DNA from: Oscarella lobularis | Taxonomy: Eukaryota; Porifera; Homoscleromorpha; Homosclerophorida; Oscarellidae | Assembly: GCF_947507565.1 (NCBI RefSeq) | Contig: NC_089188.1 | Span: 1-64,000, forward strand | DNA: 64,000 nucleotides | Direction: 5' to 3' | Shown: piece by piece, positions 19,396 through 32,116 of the stretch | Layout of the letters: each line of letters opens with the position of its first letter | Numbering within the stretch: position 1 is the stretch's first letter | The notes under the pieces: model-generated | Seen by the model: only the letters and a program-made list of their open reading frames with translations | Told to the model about the DNA's origin: nothing | Databases searched by the model: none | Made by a program: the position numbers and the translations under genes

Positions 19396-22300
19396 AAGAA
19401 GGCAAAAGGCAAAGGGAGAAGGCAAAAGGCAAAGGGAGAAGGCAAAAGGCAAAGGGAAAAGGCAAAAGACAAAGGGAAAAGGCAAAAGGCAAAAGGGAAA
19501 AGGCAAAAGGCAAAAGGGAGAAGGCAAAAGGCAAAAGGGAGAAGGCAAAAGGCAAAAGGGAGAAGGCAAAAGGCAAAAGGGAGAAGGCAAAAAGGCAAAG
19601 GGAGAAGGCAAAAGGCAAAAGGGAGAAGGCAAAAGGAAAGGGAGAAGGCAAAAGGAAAGGGAGAAGGCAAAAGGCAAAGGGAAAAGGCAAAAGGCAAAGG
19701 GAGAAGGCAAAAGGAAAGGGAGAAGGCAAAAGGCAAAAGGGAGAAGGCAAAAGGCAAAGGGAAAAGGCAAAAGGCAAAAGGGAAAAGGCAAAAGGCAAAA
19801 GGGAGAAGGCAAAAGGAAAGGGAGAAGGCAAAAGGAAAGGGAGAAGGCAAAAGGCAAAGGGAAAAGGCAAAAGGCAAAGGGAAAAGGCAAAAGGCAAAAG
19901 GGAGAAGGCAAAAGGAAAGGGAGAAGGCAAAAGGAAAGGGAGAAGGCAAAAGGCAAAAGGGAGAAGGCAAAAGGCAAAAGGGAGAAGGCAAAAGGCAAAG
20001 GGAAAAGGCAAAAGGCAAAGGGAAAAGGCAAAAGGCAAAAGGGAAAAGGCAAAAGGCAAAAGGGAAAAGGCAAAAGGCAAAAGGGAAAAGGCAAAAGGCA
20101 AAGGGAGAAGGCAAAAGGCAAAGGGAAAAGGCAAAAGGCAAAGGGAAAAGGCAAAAGGCAAAAGGGAGAAGGCAAAAGGCAAAAGGGAGAAGGCAAAAGG
20201 CAAAAGGGAGAAGGCAAAAGGCAAAGGGAAAAGGCAAAAGGCAAAGGGAACAGGCAAAAGGCAAAAGGGAAAAGGCAAAAGGCAAAAGGGAGAAGGCAAA
20301 AGGAAAGGGAGAAGGCAAAAGGCAAAAGGGAGAAGGCAAAAGGCAAAGGGAAAAGGCAAAAGGCAAAGGGAAAAGGCAAAAGGCAAAGGGAAAAGGCAAA
20401 AGGCAAAAGGGAAAAGGCAAAAGGCAAAAGGGAAAAGGCAAAAGGCAAAAGGGAGAAGGCAAAAGGCAAAGGGAGAAGGCAAAAGGCAAAGGGAAAAGGC
20501 AAAAGGCAAAGGGAAAAGGCAAAAGGCAAAAGGGAAAAGGCAAAAGGCAAAAGGGAGAAGGCAAAAGGAAAGGGAGAAGGCAAAAGGAAAGGGAGAAGGC
20601 AAAAGGCAAAGGGAAAAGGCAAAAGGCAAAGGGAAAAGGCAAAAGGCAAAAGGGAGAAGGCAAAAGGCAAAAGGGAGAAGGCAAAAGGCAAAGGGAGAAG
20701 GCAAAAGGCAAAGGGAAAAGGCAAAAGGCAAAGGGAAAAGGCAAAAGGCAAAAGGGAAAAGGCAAAAGGCAAAAGGGAGAAGGCAAAAGGAAAGGGAGAA
20801 GGCAAAAGGAAAGGGAGAAGGCAAAAGGCAAAAGGGAGAAGGCAAAAGGCAAAAGGGAGAAGGCAAAAGGCAAAGGGAGAAGGCAAAAGGCAAAAGAGAG
20901 AAGGCAAAAGGCAAAAGGGAGAAGGCAAAAGGCAAAGGGAGAAGGCAAAAGGCAAAGGAGAAGGCAAAAGGCAAAGGGAAAAGGCAAAAGGCAAAGGGAG
21001 AAGGTAAAAGGCAAAGGGAGAAAGCAAAAGGCAAAGGGAGAAGGCAAAAGGCAAAAGGGAGAAGGCAAAAGGCAAAAGGGAGAAGGCAAAAGGCAAAGGG
21101 AAAAGGCAAAAGGCAAAGGGAAAAGGCAAAAGGCAAAAGGGAAAAGGCAAAAGGCAAAAGGGAAAAGGCAAAAGGCAAAAGGGAAAAGGCAAAAGGCAAA
21201 GGGAGAAGGCAAAAGGCAAAGGGAAAAGGCAAAAGGCAAAGGGAAAAGGCAAAAGGCAAAAGGGAGAAGGCAAAAGGCAAAAGGGAGAAGGCAAAAGGCA
21301 AAAGGGAGAAGGCAAAAGGCAAAGGGAAAAGGCAAAAGGCAAAGGGAACAGGCAAAAGGCAAAAGGGAAAAGGCAAAAGGCAAAAGGGAGAAGGCAAAAG
21401 GAGAGGGAGAAGGCAAAAGGCAAAAGGGAGAAGGCAAAAGGCAAAGGGAAAAGGCAAAAGGCAAAGGGAAAAGGCAAAAGGCAAAGGGAAAAGGCAAAAG
21501 GCAAAAGGGAAAAGGCAAAAGGCAAAAGGGAAAAGGCAAAAGGCAAAAGGGAGAAGGCAAAAGGCAAAAGGGAGAAGGCAAAAGGCAAAGGGAGAAGGCA
21601 AAAGGCAAAGGGAAAAGGCAAAAGGCAAAGGGAAAAGGCAAAAGGCAAAAGGGAAAAGGCAAAAGGCAAAAGGGAGAAGGCAAAAGGAAAGGGAGAAGGC
21701 AAAAGGAAAGGGAGAAGGCAAAAGGCAAAGGGAAAAGGCAAAAGGCAAAGGGAAAAGGCAAAAGGCAAAAGGGAGAAGGCAAAAGGCAAAAGGGAGAAGG
21801 CAAAAGGCAAAGGGAGAAGGCAAAAGGCAAAGGGAAAAGGCAAAAGGCAAAGGGAAAAGGCAAAAGGCAAAAGGGAAAAGGCAAAAGGCAAAAGGGAGAA
21901 GGCAAAAGGAAAGGGAGAAGGCAAAAGGAAAGGGAGAAGGCAAAAGGCAAAAGGGAGAAGGCAAAAGGCAAAAGGGAGAAGGCAAAAGGCAAAGGGAGAA
22001 GGCAAAAGGCAAAAGAGAGAAGGCAAAAGGCAAAAGGGAGAAGGCAAAAGGCAAAGGGAGAAGGCAAAAGGCAAAGGAGAAGGCAAAAGGCAAAGGGAGA
22101 AGGCAAAAGGCAAAGGGAGAAGGAAAAGGCAAAGGGAGAAGGCAAAAGGCAAAGGGAGAAGGCAAAAGGCAAAGGGAGAAGGAAAAAGGCAAAGGGAGAA
22201 GGCAAAAGGCAAAGGGAGAAGGAAAAAGGCAAAGGGAGAAGGCAAAACGAAAAGGGAGAAGGCAAAAGGCAAAGGGAGAAGGCAAAACGCAAAGGGAGAA

Positions 22301-22428
22301 GGCAAAAGGCAAAGGGAGAAAGCAAAAGGCAAAGGCCGAAGGCAAAAGGCAAAGGGAGAAGGAAAAAGGCAAAAGGGAGAAGGCAAAAGGCAAAAGGGAG
22401 AAAGAAAAAGGCATAGGAGAAGGACAAA
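19396..22428. repeat. 3-kb purine-strand array AAAGGGAGAAGGCAAAAGGC
   Basis: About 155 units of 18-20 bp composed of A and G with one C per GGCAAAAGGC. A higher-order duplication of 1098 bp is marked by the rare GGGAACAGG at 20246 and 21344. With no T on the plus strand, no stop codon can occur in any plus frame, and all minus frames are open as well; the frames of over 1000 codons are therefore not evidence of a gene. The minus strand is a 3-kb polypyrimidine run. Confidence 0.97.
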
Positions 22429-22570
22429 TTGTCCCCAGGACAAATTGTCCCAGGACAAAATGTCCCCAGGAAAAATTCTCCCCAAGACAAATTGTCCCAG
22501 GACAAATTGTCCCAGGACAATTTGTCCCAAGACAATTTGTCCTGGGGACAAATTGTCCCCAGGACAAATT
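22429..22570. repeat. GGACAAATTGTCC array 5
   Basis: Nine units at the purine array to 22-bp satellite junction. The flanks and internal variants match the junction at 45571-45750, which implies a segmental copy. Confidence 0.96.
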
Positions 22571-24480
22571 CTGAATAAATGCAGATTTAATTCTGAATAA
22601 ATGCAGAATTAATTCTGAATTAATGCAGAATTAATTCAGAATTTATTCTGAATTAATTCTGAATTAATGCAGAAAAAATGCGGAATTTATTCTGAATTAT
22701 TGCAGAATTTATTCTGAATAAATGCAGAAGTTATTCTGAATTAATGCAGAATTTATTCTGAATTAATGCAGAATTAATTCTGAATAAATGCAGAATTAAT
22801 TCTGAATTTATTCTGAACTAATGCAGAATTTATTCTGAATTAATACAAAATTAATTCTGAATAAATGCAGAATCAATTCTGAATTAATGCAGAATTAATT
22901 CAGAATTTATTCTGAATTAATGCAGAATTTATTCTGAATTAATGCAGAACTTATTCTGAATAAAAGCAGAATTTATTCTGAATTAATGCAGAATTTATTC
23001 GGAACTAATGCTGAATTTATTCTGAATAAATGCGGAATTTAAACTAAATTAATGCAGAATTTATTCTGAATTAATGCAGAATTTATTCTGAATTAAAGCA
23101 GAATTTATTTTGAATTAATGCAGAATTTATTCGGAACTAATGCCGAATTTATTCTGAATAAATGCGGAATTTAAACTAAATTAATGCAGAATTTATTCTG
23201 AATTAATGCAGAATTTATTCTGAATTAATGCAGAATTAATTCAGAATTTATTCTGAATTAATTCAGAATTTATTCTGAATTAATTCAGAATTTATACTGA
23301 ATTAATGTAGAATTAATGAAGAATTAATTCAGAATTTATTCTGAATTAATGCAGAATTTATTCTGAATTAATGCAGAACTTATTCTGAATAAAAGCAGAA
23401 TTTATTCTGAATTAATGCAGAATTTATTCGGAACTAAAGCTGAATTTATTCTGAATAAATGCGGAATTTAAACTAAATTAATGCAGAATTTATTCTGAAT
23501 TAATGCAGAATTTATTCTGAATTAAAGCAGAATTTATTTTGAATTAATGCAGAATTTATTCGGAACTAATGCCGAATTTATTCTGAATAAATGCGGAATT
23601 TAAACTAAATTAATGCAGAATTTATTCTGAATTAATGCAGAATTTATTCTGAATTAATGCAGAATTAATTCAGAATTTATTCTGAATTAATTCAGAATTT
23701 ATTCTGAATTAATTCAGAATTTATACTGAATTAATGTAGAATTAATGAAGAATTAATTCAGAATTTATTCTGAATTAATGCAGAATTTATTCTGAATTAA
23801 TGCAGAACTTATTCTGAATAAAAGCAGAATTTATTCTGAATTAATGCAGAATTTATTCGGAACTAAAGCTGAATTTATTCTGAATAAATGCGGAATTTAA
23901 ACTAAATTAATGCAGAATTTATTCTGAATTAATGCAGAATTTATTCTGAATTAAAGCAGAATTTATTTTGAATTAATGCAGAATTTATTCGGAACTAATG
24001 CCGAATTTATTCTGAATAAATGCGGAATTTAAACTAAATTAATGCAGAATTTATTCTGAATTAATGCAGAATTTATTCTGAATTAATGCAGAATTAATTC
24101 AGAATTTATTCTGAATTAATTCAGAATTTATTCTGAATTAATTCAGAATTTATACTGAATTAATGTAGAATTAATGAAGAATTAATGAAGAATTTATTCT
24201 GAATTAATGCAGAATTTATTCTGAATTAATGCAGTATTTATTCTGAATAAATACAGAAGTTATTCTGAATTAAAGCAGAATTTATTCTGAATTAATGCAG
24301 AATTTATTCTGAATAAATGCAGAATTTATTCTGAATTAATGCAGAACTTATTCTGAATTAATTCAGAATTAATTCTGAATTAATGCAGAATTTATTCTGA
24401 ATTAATGCAGAATTTATTCTGAATTAATGCAGAATTAATTCTGAATAAATACAGAATTAATTCTGAATTAATGCAGATTA
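22566..24480. repeat. 22-bp satellite, block 2, with a 429-bp higher-order repeat
   Basis: About 87 units. The marker TATACTGAATTAATGTAG recurs at 23293, 23722 and 24151, exactly 429 bp apart, together with GGAATTTAAACTAAATTAAT variants. This shows recent amplification of multi-unit blocks. Confidence 0.95.
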
Positions 24481-24838
24481 AAAGATCGTGAACTTACGTA
24501 GACAAGGTGCTTCAGCTTTCTTTTCAACATTCTATATTCTTTACGAGAGCTATGCTGCCATGAAGCATCCATGATCGTATGTAAGGTGAAGAAAACGACA
24601 GGCGCTCCGTCGTGAGTCGACGATACGTCGGCGATCGTTCTAAAAGATCGCTCGTACACCCCGAAACGCCATGACGACGAAAAACTTAGCAATAACCGTT
24701 CAGAAAGTGACGGAACACGACAAGAAGTCGATCAAGAACCTCAAACTCGCTCGCTAAGCGATGCACAGGAGACGAACGACGAGCAGGGCTTTTCGAGTGT
24801 AACGCGCGCTAAAACATGGCGAAAAAATCTCACATTCT
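24480..24838 (-). pseudogene. Orphan exon island, copy 1
   Basis: A 360-bp CG-richer island within the 22-bp satellite. On the minus strand an open frame leads to GTCTAC|GTAAGTTC at 24498. Its translation includes WRFGVYERSFRTIADVSS, HDGAPVVFFTLHTIMDAS and EYRMLKRKLKHLVY. No ATG opens the frame before IMDAS, so it is an internal exon or lacks its start. A TTTAGCGCGCGTTACACTCG block near its 5' end resembles the promoter modules. The sequence after the donor turns into satellite within about 15 bases. Copies 2 and 3 are nearly identical. No family is recognised. Confidence 0.5.
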
Positions 24839-25436
24839 CTGAATAAACACAGAATTTATTCTGACCTAATGCAGGATTTATTCTGAATTAATTCAGAATT
24901 TATTCTGAATTAATTCAGAATTTATACTGAATTAATGTAGAATTAATGAAGAATTAATGAAGAATTTATTCTGCATTAATTCAGAATAAAATTCAGCACT
25001 AATTCAGAATAAAATCTGCATTAATTCAGAATAAATTCTGCATTAATTCAGAATAAATTCTGCATTAATTCAGAATAAATTCTGCATTAATTCAGAATTA
25101 ATTCTGAATTAATTCAGATTTTATTCTAAATTATTGCAGAAATAATTCTGATAAAATGCAAAATAAATTCTAAATTAATGTAGAATAAATGCGGAATTTA
25201 TTCTGAATAAATGCGGAATTTATTCTGAATTAATGCAGAATTTATTCTAGATTAATGCAGAATTTATTCTGAAATAATGCAGAATTTATTTTCAATTATT
25301 GCAGAATTAATTCTGAATAAATGCAGAATTAATTCTTAATTAATGCAGAATAAATCGGGAATTTTTTCTGCATTAATGCAGAATTTATTCTGAATTAACT
25401 TAGAATTTCAAGGAAGAATTGTAGAAGGAAAAATTG
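24838..25436. repeat. 22-bp satellite, block 3
   Basis: AGAATAAATTCTGCATTAAT forms dominate in the first half, so the unit reads in the opposite phase (inverted units) relative to block 2. Confidence 0.94.
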
Positions 25437-25652
25437 GCCCAGGACAAATTGTCCTGGGAACAAATTGTCCCCAGGAAAAATTGTCCTGGGGACAAATTGT
25501 CCCACGACAAATTGTCCGAGGACAAATTGTCCCAGGACAAATTGTCCCCAGGATAGATTGTCCCCAGGACAAATTGTCCGAGGACAAATTGTCCCAAGAC
25601 AAATTGTCCCAGGACAATTTGTCCTGGGGACAAATTGTAGCCAAGACAAATT
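25437..25652. repeat. GGACAAATTGTCC array 6
   Basis: About 14 units embedded within the 22-bp satellite, with several inverted GGACAAATTGTCCTGGGG variants. Confidence 0.95.
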
Positions 25653-26572
25653 CTGAATAAATGCAGAATTAATTCTGAATAAATGCAGAATTAATTCTGA
25701 ATTAATGCAGAATAAATGCGGAATTTATTCTGAATTAATGAAGAATTTATTCCGAATAAATGTAAAATTTATTCTGAATTAATGCAGAATTTATTCTGAA
25801 TTAATGGAGAATTTTTTCTGAATTAATGCAGAATTTATTCTGCATTAATCTAGAATAATTTCTGCATTAATGCAGAATTAATTCAGAATTTATTTAGAAT
25901 TTATTCTGAATTAATGCAGAATTTATTCTGAATTAATTTAGAATTTATTCTGAATTAATGCAGAACTTATTCTGAATAAAAGCAGAATTTATTCTGAATT
26001 AATGCAGAATTTATTCGGAACTAATGCTGAATTTATTCTGAATAAATGCGGAATTTAAACTAAATTAATGCAGAATTTATTCTGAATTAATGCAGAATTT
26101 ATTCTGAATTAAAGCAGAATTTATTTTGAATTAATGCAGAATTTATTCGGAACTAATGCCGAATTTATTCTGAATAAATGCGGAATTTAAACTAAATTAA
26201 TGCAGAATTTATTCTGAATTAATGCAGAATTTATTCTGAATTAATGCAGAATTAATTCAGAATTTATTCTGAATTAATTCAGAATTTATTCTGAATTAAT
26301 TCAGAATTTATACTGAATTAATGTAGAATTAATGAAGAATTAATGAAGAATTTATTCTGAATTAATGCAGAATTTATTCTGAATTAATGCAGTATTTATT
26401 CTGAATAAATGCAGAATTTATTCTGAATTAATGCAGAACTTATTCTGAATTAATTCAGAATTAATTCTGAATTAATGCAGAATTTATTCTGAATTAATGC
26501 AGAATTTATTCTGAATTAATGCAGAATTAATTCTGAATAAATACAGAATTAATTCTGAATTAATGCAGATTA
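25652..26572. repeat. 22-bp satellite, block 4
   Basis: About 42 units; includes another TATACTGAATTAATGTAG marker near 26310. Confidence 0.94.
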
Positions 26573-26932
26573 AAAGATCGTGAACTTACGTAGACAAGGT
26601 GCTTCAGCTTTCTTTTCAACATTCTATATTCTTTACGAGAGCTATGCTGCCATGAAGCATCCATGATCGTATGTAAGGTGAAGAAAACGACAGGCGCTCC
26701 GTCGTGAGTCGACGATACGTCGGCGATCGTTCTAAAAGATCGCTCGTACACCCCGAAACGCCATGACGACGAAAAACTTAGCAATAACCGTTCAGAAAGT
26801 GACGGAACACGACAAGAAGTCGATCAAGAACCTCAAACTCGCTCGCTAAGCGATGCACAGGAGACGAACGACGAGCAGGGCTTTTCGAGTGTAACGCGCG
26901 CTAAAACATCGCGAAAAAATCTCACATTCTCT
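26572..26932 (-). pseudogene. Orphan exon island, copy 2
   Basis: Displaced 2092 bp from copy 1 with about one base change (ACATCGCG for ACATGGCG near 26909). The open frame, the HDGAPVVFFTLHT motif and the GTAAGTTC donor (26590) are unchanged. Confidence 0.5.
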
Positions 26933-27594
26933 GAATAAACACAGAATTTATTCTGACTTAATGCAGGATTTATTCTGAATTAATTCAGAATTTATTCTGA
27001 ATTAATTCAGAATTTATACTGAATTAATGTAGAATTAATGAAGAATTAATGAAGAATTTATTCTGCATTAATTCAGAATAAAATTCAGCAGTAATTCAGA
27101 ATAAAATCTGCATTAATTCAGAATAAATTCTGCATTAATTCAGAATAAATTCTGCATTAATTCAGAATAAATTCTGCATTAATTCAGAATTAATTCTGAA
27201 TTAATTCAGATTTTATTCTGAATTATTGCAGAAATAATTCTGATAAAATGCAAAATAAATTCTAAATTAATGTAGAATAAATGCGGAATTTATTCTGAAT
27301 AAATGCGGAATTTATTCTGAATTAATGCAGAATTTATTCTGAATTAATGCAGAACTTATTCTGAATTAATGCAGAATTTATTCTGAATTAATGCGGAAAT
27401 TATTCTAGATTAATGCAGAATTTATTCTGAAATAATGCAGAATTTATTTTCAATTATTGCAGAATTAATTCTGAATAAATGCAGAATTAATTCTTAATTA
27501 ATGCAGAATAAATCGGGAATTTTTTCTGCATTAATGCAGAATTTATTCTGAATTAACTTAGAATTTCAAGGAAGGATTGTAGAAGGAAAAATTG
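26932..27594. repeat. 22-bp satellite, block 5
   Basis: Matches block 3 with a 66-bp insertion of three satellite units near 27340-27400. Confidence 0.94.
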
Positions 27595-27810
27595 GCCCAG
27601 GACAAATTGTCCTGGGAACAAATTGTCCCCAGGAAAAATTGTCCTGGGGACAAATTGTCCCACGACAAATTGTCCGAGGACAAATTGTCCCAGGACAAAT
27701 TGTCCCCAGGATAGATTGTCCCCAGGACAAATTGTCCGAGGACAAATTGTCCCAAGACAAATTGTCCCAGGACAATTTGTCCTGGGGACAAATTGTACCC
27801 AAGACAAATT
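27595..27810. repeat. GGACAAATTGTCC array 7
   Basis: Near-identical copy of array 6 at offset 2158, part of the 2.1-kb tandem duplication. Confidence 0.95.
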
Positions 27811-28588
27811 CTGAATAAATGCAGAATTAATTCTGAATAAATGCAGAATTAATTCTGAATTAATGCAGAATAAATGCGGAATTTATTCTGAATTAATGAA
27901 GAATTTATTCCGAATAAATGTAAAATTTATTCTGAATTAATGCAGAATTTATTCTGAATTAATGGAGAATTTTTTCTGAATTAATGCAGAATTTATTCTG
28001 CATTAATCTAGAATAATTTCTGCATTAATGCAGAATTAATTCAGAATTTATTTAGAATTTATTCTGAATTAATGCAGAATTTATTCTGAATTAATTTAGA
28101 ATTTATTCTGAATTAATGCAGAATTTATTCTGAATTAATGCAGAATTTATTCTGAATTAATGCAGAATTAATTCAGAATTTATTCTTAATTAATGCAGAA
28201 TTTATTCTGAACTAATGCAGAATTTATTCTGAATTAATACAAAATTAATGCAGAATCAATTCTGAATTAATGCAGAATTAATTCAGAATTTATTCTGAAT
28301 TAATGCAGAATTTATTCTGAATTAATGCAGAACTTATTCTGAATAAAAGCAGAATTTATTCTGAATTAATGCAGAATTTATTCGGAACTAATGCCGAATT
28401 TATTCTAAATAAATGCAGAATTTATTCTGAATTATTGCAGAATTTATTCTGAATTAATGCAGAACTTATTCGGAATTATTGCAGAATTTATTCTGAATAA
28501 ATGTAGCATTTATTCTGAATTAATTCAGAATTAATTCTGAATTAATGCATAATTTATTCTGAATTAATGCAGAATTTATTTTGAATGA
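27808..28588. repeat. 22-bp satellite, block 6
   Basis: About 35 units, ending at TTGAATGAATTCTGGCAGGC where the CG-rich array begins. Confidence 0.94.
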
Positions 28589-31500
28589 ATTCTGGCAGGC
28601 AGTGTAAGTACTCCGCAGGCAGGCGGTGTATATATTCCGGCAGGCGGTGTATATATTCTGGCAGGCGGTGTACGTACTCCGCCAGCAGGCGGTGTATATA
28701 TTCCTGCAGGCGGTGAAGATATTCTGGCAGGCAGTGTACGTACTCCGCCAGCAGGCGGTGTATATATTCCTGCAGGCGGTGTATATATTCTCGCAGGCGG
28801 TGTACGTACTCCTCCAGCAGGCGGTGTATATATTCCGGCAAGCGGTGTAACTACTCAGCCAGCAGGCGGTGTATATATTCCGTCAAGCGGTGCACGTACT
28901 CCGCCAGCAGGCGGTGTAGATATTCCGGCAGGCGGTGTACGTACTCCGCCGGCAGGCGGTGTAGATATTCTGGCAGGCGGTGTAAGTACTCCGCCGGCAG
29001 GCGGTGTATATATTCCGGCAAGCGGTGTACCTACTCCGCCAGCAGGCGGTGTATATATTCCGGAAAGCGGTGTACGTACTCCGCCAGCAGGCGGAGTAGA
29101 TATTTTAGCAGGCGGTGTACGTACTCCGCCGGCAGGCGGTGTATATATTCTCGCAGGCGGTGTACGTACTCCGCCCGCAGGCGGTGTATATATTCCCGCA
29201 GGCGGTGTACGTACTCCGCCGGCAGGCGGTGTATATATTCCGGTAAGCTGCGTACGTACTCCGCCGCCAGGCGGTGTACGTACTCCGCTGGTAGGCGGTG
29301 TACGTACTCCGCCGGCAGGCGGTGTACGTACTCCGCCGGTAGGCGGTGTACGTACTCCGCCGGCAGGCGGTGTACGTACTCCGCCGGTAGGCGGTGTACG
29401 TACTCCGCCGGCAGGCGGTGTATATAATCTGGCAGCCGGTGTATATATTCTGGCAGGCGGTGTACGTACTCTGCCCGCAGGCGGTGTACGTACTCCGCCG
29501 GCAGACGGCGTATATATTCCGGCAGGCGGCGTATATATTCCGGCAAGCGGTGTACGTACTCCGCCAGGAGGCGGTGTAGATATTCTAACAGGCGGTGTAT
29601 TCCGGCAGGCGGTGTATATATTCCGGCAAGCGGTGTATATATTCCGGCAGGCGGTGTATATACTCCGGCAAGCGGTGTACGTACTCCGCCAGCAGGCAGT
29701 GTAGATATTCTAACAGGCGGTGTATTCCGGCAGGCGGTGTATATATTCCGGCAGGCGGTGTACGTTCACTGCCAGAGGCGGTGTATATATTCCGGCAGGC
29801 GGTGTATTCCGGCCGGCGGTGTAGATATTCTGGCAGGCGGTGTACGTACTCCGCCAGCAGGCGGTGTATATATTCCGGCAAGCGGTGTATATATTCAGGC
29901 AGGCGGTGTATATATTCTGGCAGGCGGTGTAAGTACTCAGCCAGCAAGTGGTGTATATTTTCCGGCAAGCGGTGTACGTACTACGCCAGCAGGCGTTGTA
30001 TATATTCCGGCAGGCGGTGTATATATTCTGGGAGGCGGTGTACGTACTCGTCCAGAAGGCGGTGCATATATTCCGTCAAGTGGTGCACGTACTCCGCCAG
30101 CAGGCTGTGTACATATTCTGGCAGGCGGTGTAGATATTTTGGCAGGCGGGGTATATATTCTGACAGGCAGTGTACCTACTCCGCCAGCAGGCGGTGTATA
30201 TATTCCGGCAGGCGGTGTAGATATTCCGGCAGGCGGTGAACGTACTCAACCAGCAGGCGGTGTATATATTCCGGCAAGCGGTGTAGATATTTTGGCAGGC
30301 GGTGTATATATTCTGGCAGGCGGTGTACGTACTCCGCCGGCAGGCGGTGTATATATTCCGGAAAGAGGTGTATATATTCCGGAAGGCAGTGTACGTACTC
30401 CGCCGGAAGGCGGTGTATATACTCCGGAGAGCGGTGTATATATTCCGGAAGTCAGTGTACGTACTCCGCCGGCAGGCTTTGTATATATTCCGGCAAGCGG
30501 TGTATATATTACGGCAAGCGGTGTACGTACTTCGCCGGCAGGCGGTGTATATATTACGGCAAGCGGTGTACATTCTCCGGAGGCAGGCGGTGTATATATT
30601 ACGGCAAGCGGTGTACATACTCCGCGGGCAGGCGGTGTATATATTCCGGCAGGCGTGTACGTATTCCGCCGGAGGCGGTGTATATATTCCGGCAAGCGTT
30701 GTATATATTCCGGAAGGCAGTGTACGTACTTTGCCGACAGGCGGTGTATATATTCCGGCAGGCGTGTACGTACTCCGCCGGCAGGCGGTGTATATATTCC
30801 TGCAGCCGTGTACGTACTCTGCCAGCAGGCGGTGTGTATATTACGGCAAGCGGTGTACGTACTCCGCCGGCAGGCGGTGTATATATTCCGGCAGGCGGTG
30901 TATATATATTCCGGCAAGCGGTGTACGTACTCCGCCGGCAGGCGGTGTATATATTCCGGCAAGCGGTGTACGTACTCCACCGGCAGGCGGTGTATATATT
31001 CCGGCAGGCTGTGTATATATTCCGGCAGGCGTGTACGTACTCCGCCAGCAGGCGGTGTATATATTCCGGCAGGCGTGTACGTACTCCGCCGGCAAGCGGT
31101 GTATATATTCCGGCAAGCGGTGTATATATTCCGGCAGGCGTGTACGTACTCCGCCAGCAGGCGGTGTATATATTCCGGCAGGCGGTGTATATATTCCGGC
31201 AGGCGGTGTACGTACACCGCCGGCAGGCGGTGTATATATACCGGCAGGCGTGTACGTACTCCGCCGGCAAGCGGTGTATATATTCCGGCAGGCGTGTACG
31301 TACTCCGGCGGCAAGCGGTGTATATATTGCGGCAGGCGTGTACGTACTCCGGCGGCAAGCGGTGTATATATTCCGGCAGGCGGTGTATATATTCCGGCAG
31401 GCGGTGTACGTACACCGCCGGGAGGCGGTGTATATATTCCGGAAAGCGGTGTATATATTCTGGAAGGCAGTGTACGTAATCCGCCGGAAGGCGGTGTATA

Positions 31501-31728
31501 TATACCGGCAGGCGTGTACTTACTCCGCCGGCAAGCGGTGTATATATTCCGGCAGGCGGTGTATATATTCCTGCAGGCGTGTACGTACTCCGCCGGCAAG
31601 CGGTGTATACATTCCGGCAGGCGGTGTATATATTCCGGCAAGCGGTGTACGTACTCCGCCGGCAGGCGGTGTATATATTCCGGCAGGCGGTGTATATATT
31701 CCGGCAAGCGGTGTATATATTCCGGCAA
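28589..31728. repeat. 21/24-bp GGCAGGCGGTGTATATATTC / GTACGTACTCCGCC array
   Basis: Alternating 21-bp (GGCAGGCGGTGTATATATTC plus C) and 24-bp (GGCAGGCGGTGTACGTACTC plus CGCC) units, about 140 in all. They carry TATATA, GTACGTAC and the dyad GGCGG...CCGCC. Because units are multiples of three without stops, all six frames are open over long stretches (for example 29737-31479). The frames are shifted by single-base changes at several places, so coding is not supported. From about 30650 onward, 20-bp units (GCAGGCGTGTACGTACTCCG) also appear. Confidence 0.96.
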
Positions 31729-32116
31729 GAAACTACAACGGCTACAACTACAACAACTACCACAACGGCTACAAAGGCTACAACGACTACAACGGCTACA
31801 ACGACTACAACGACTACAACGGCTACAATGACTACAATGACTGCAACGGCTACAATGACTACAACGACTACAATCACTACAATGACTACAACGACTAAAA
31901 CGGCTACAACGGCTACAATGACTACAATGACTGCAACGGCTACAATGACTACAACGACTACAATCACTACAATGACTACAACGACTAAAACGGCTACAAC
32001 GGCTACAATGACTACAATGACTGCAACGGCTACAACGACTACAACGGCTACAACGGTACAACGGCTACAACGACTACAACGGCTACAACGACTACAACGA
32101 CTACAACGGCTACAAC
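31729..32116. repeat. ACAACGACT/ACAACGGCT trinucleotide-type array
   Basis: About 65 copies of triplets of the form TAC-AAC-GAC/GGC in 6-, 9- and 12-bp groupings, including a 66-bp repeated segment (31906 and 31972). It interrupts the 21/24-bp array. Confidence 0.96.

Noticed and set aside
19335-22574. Open frames of more than 1000 codons in one plus and three minus frames
   Set aside because: The plus strand has no T, so stops cannot occur; the frames reflect composition and contain only K, G, R, E, Q, A or their complement residues.
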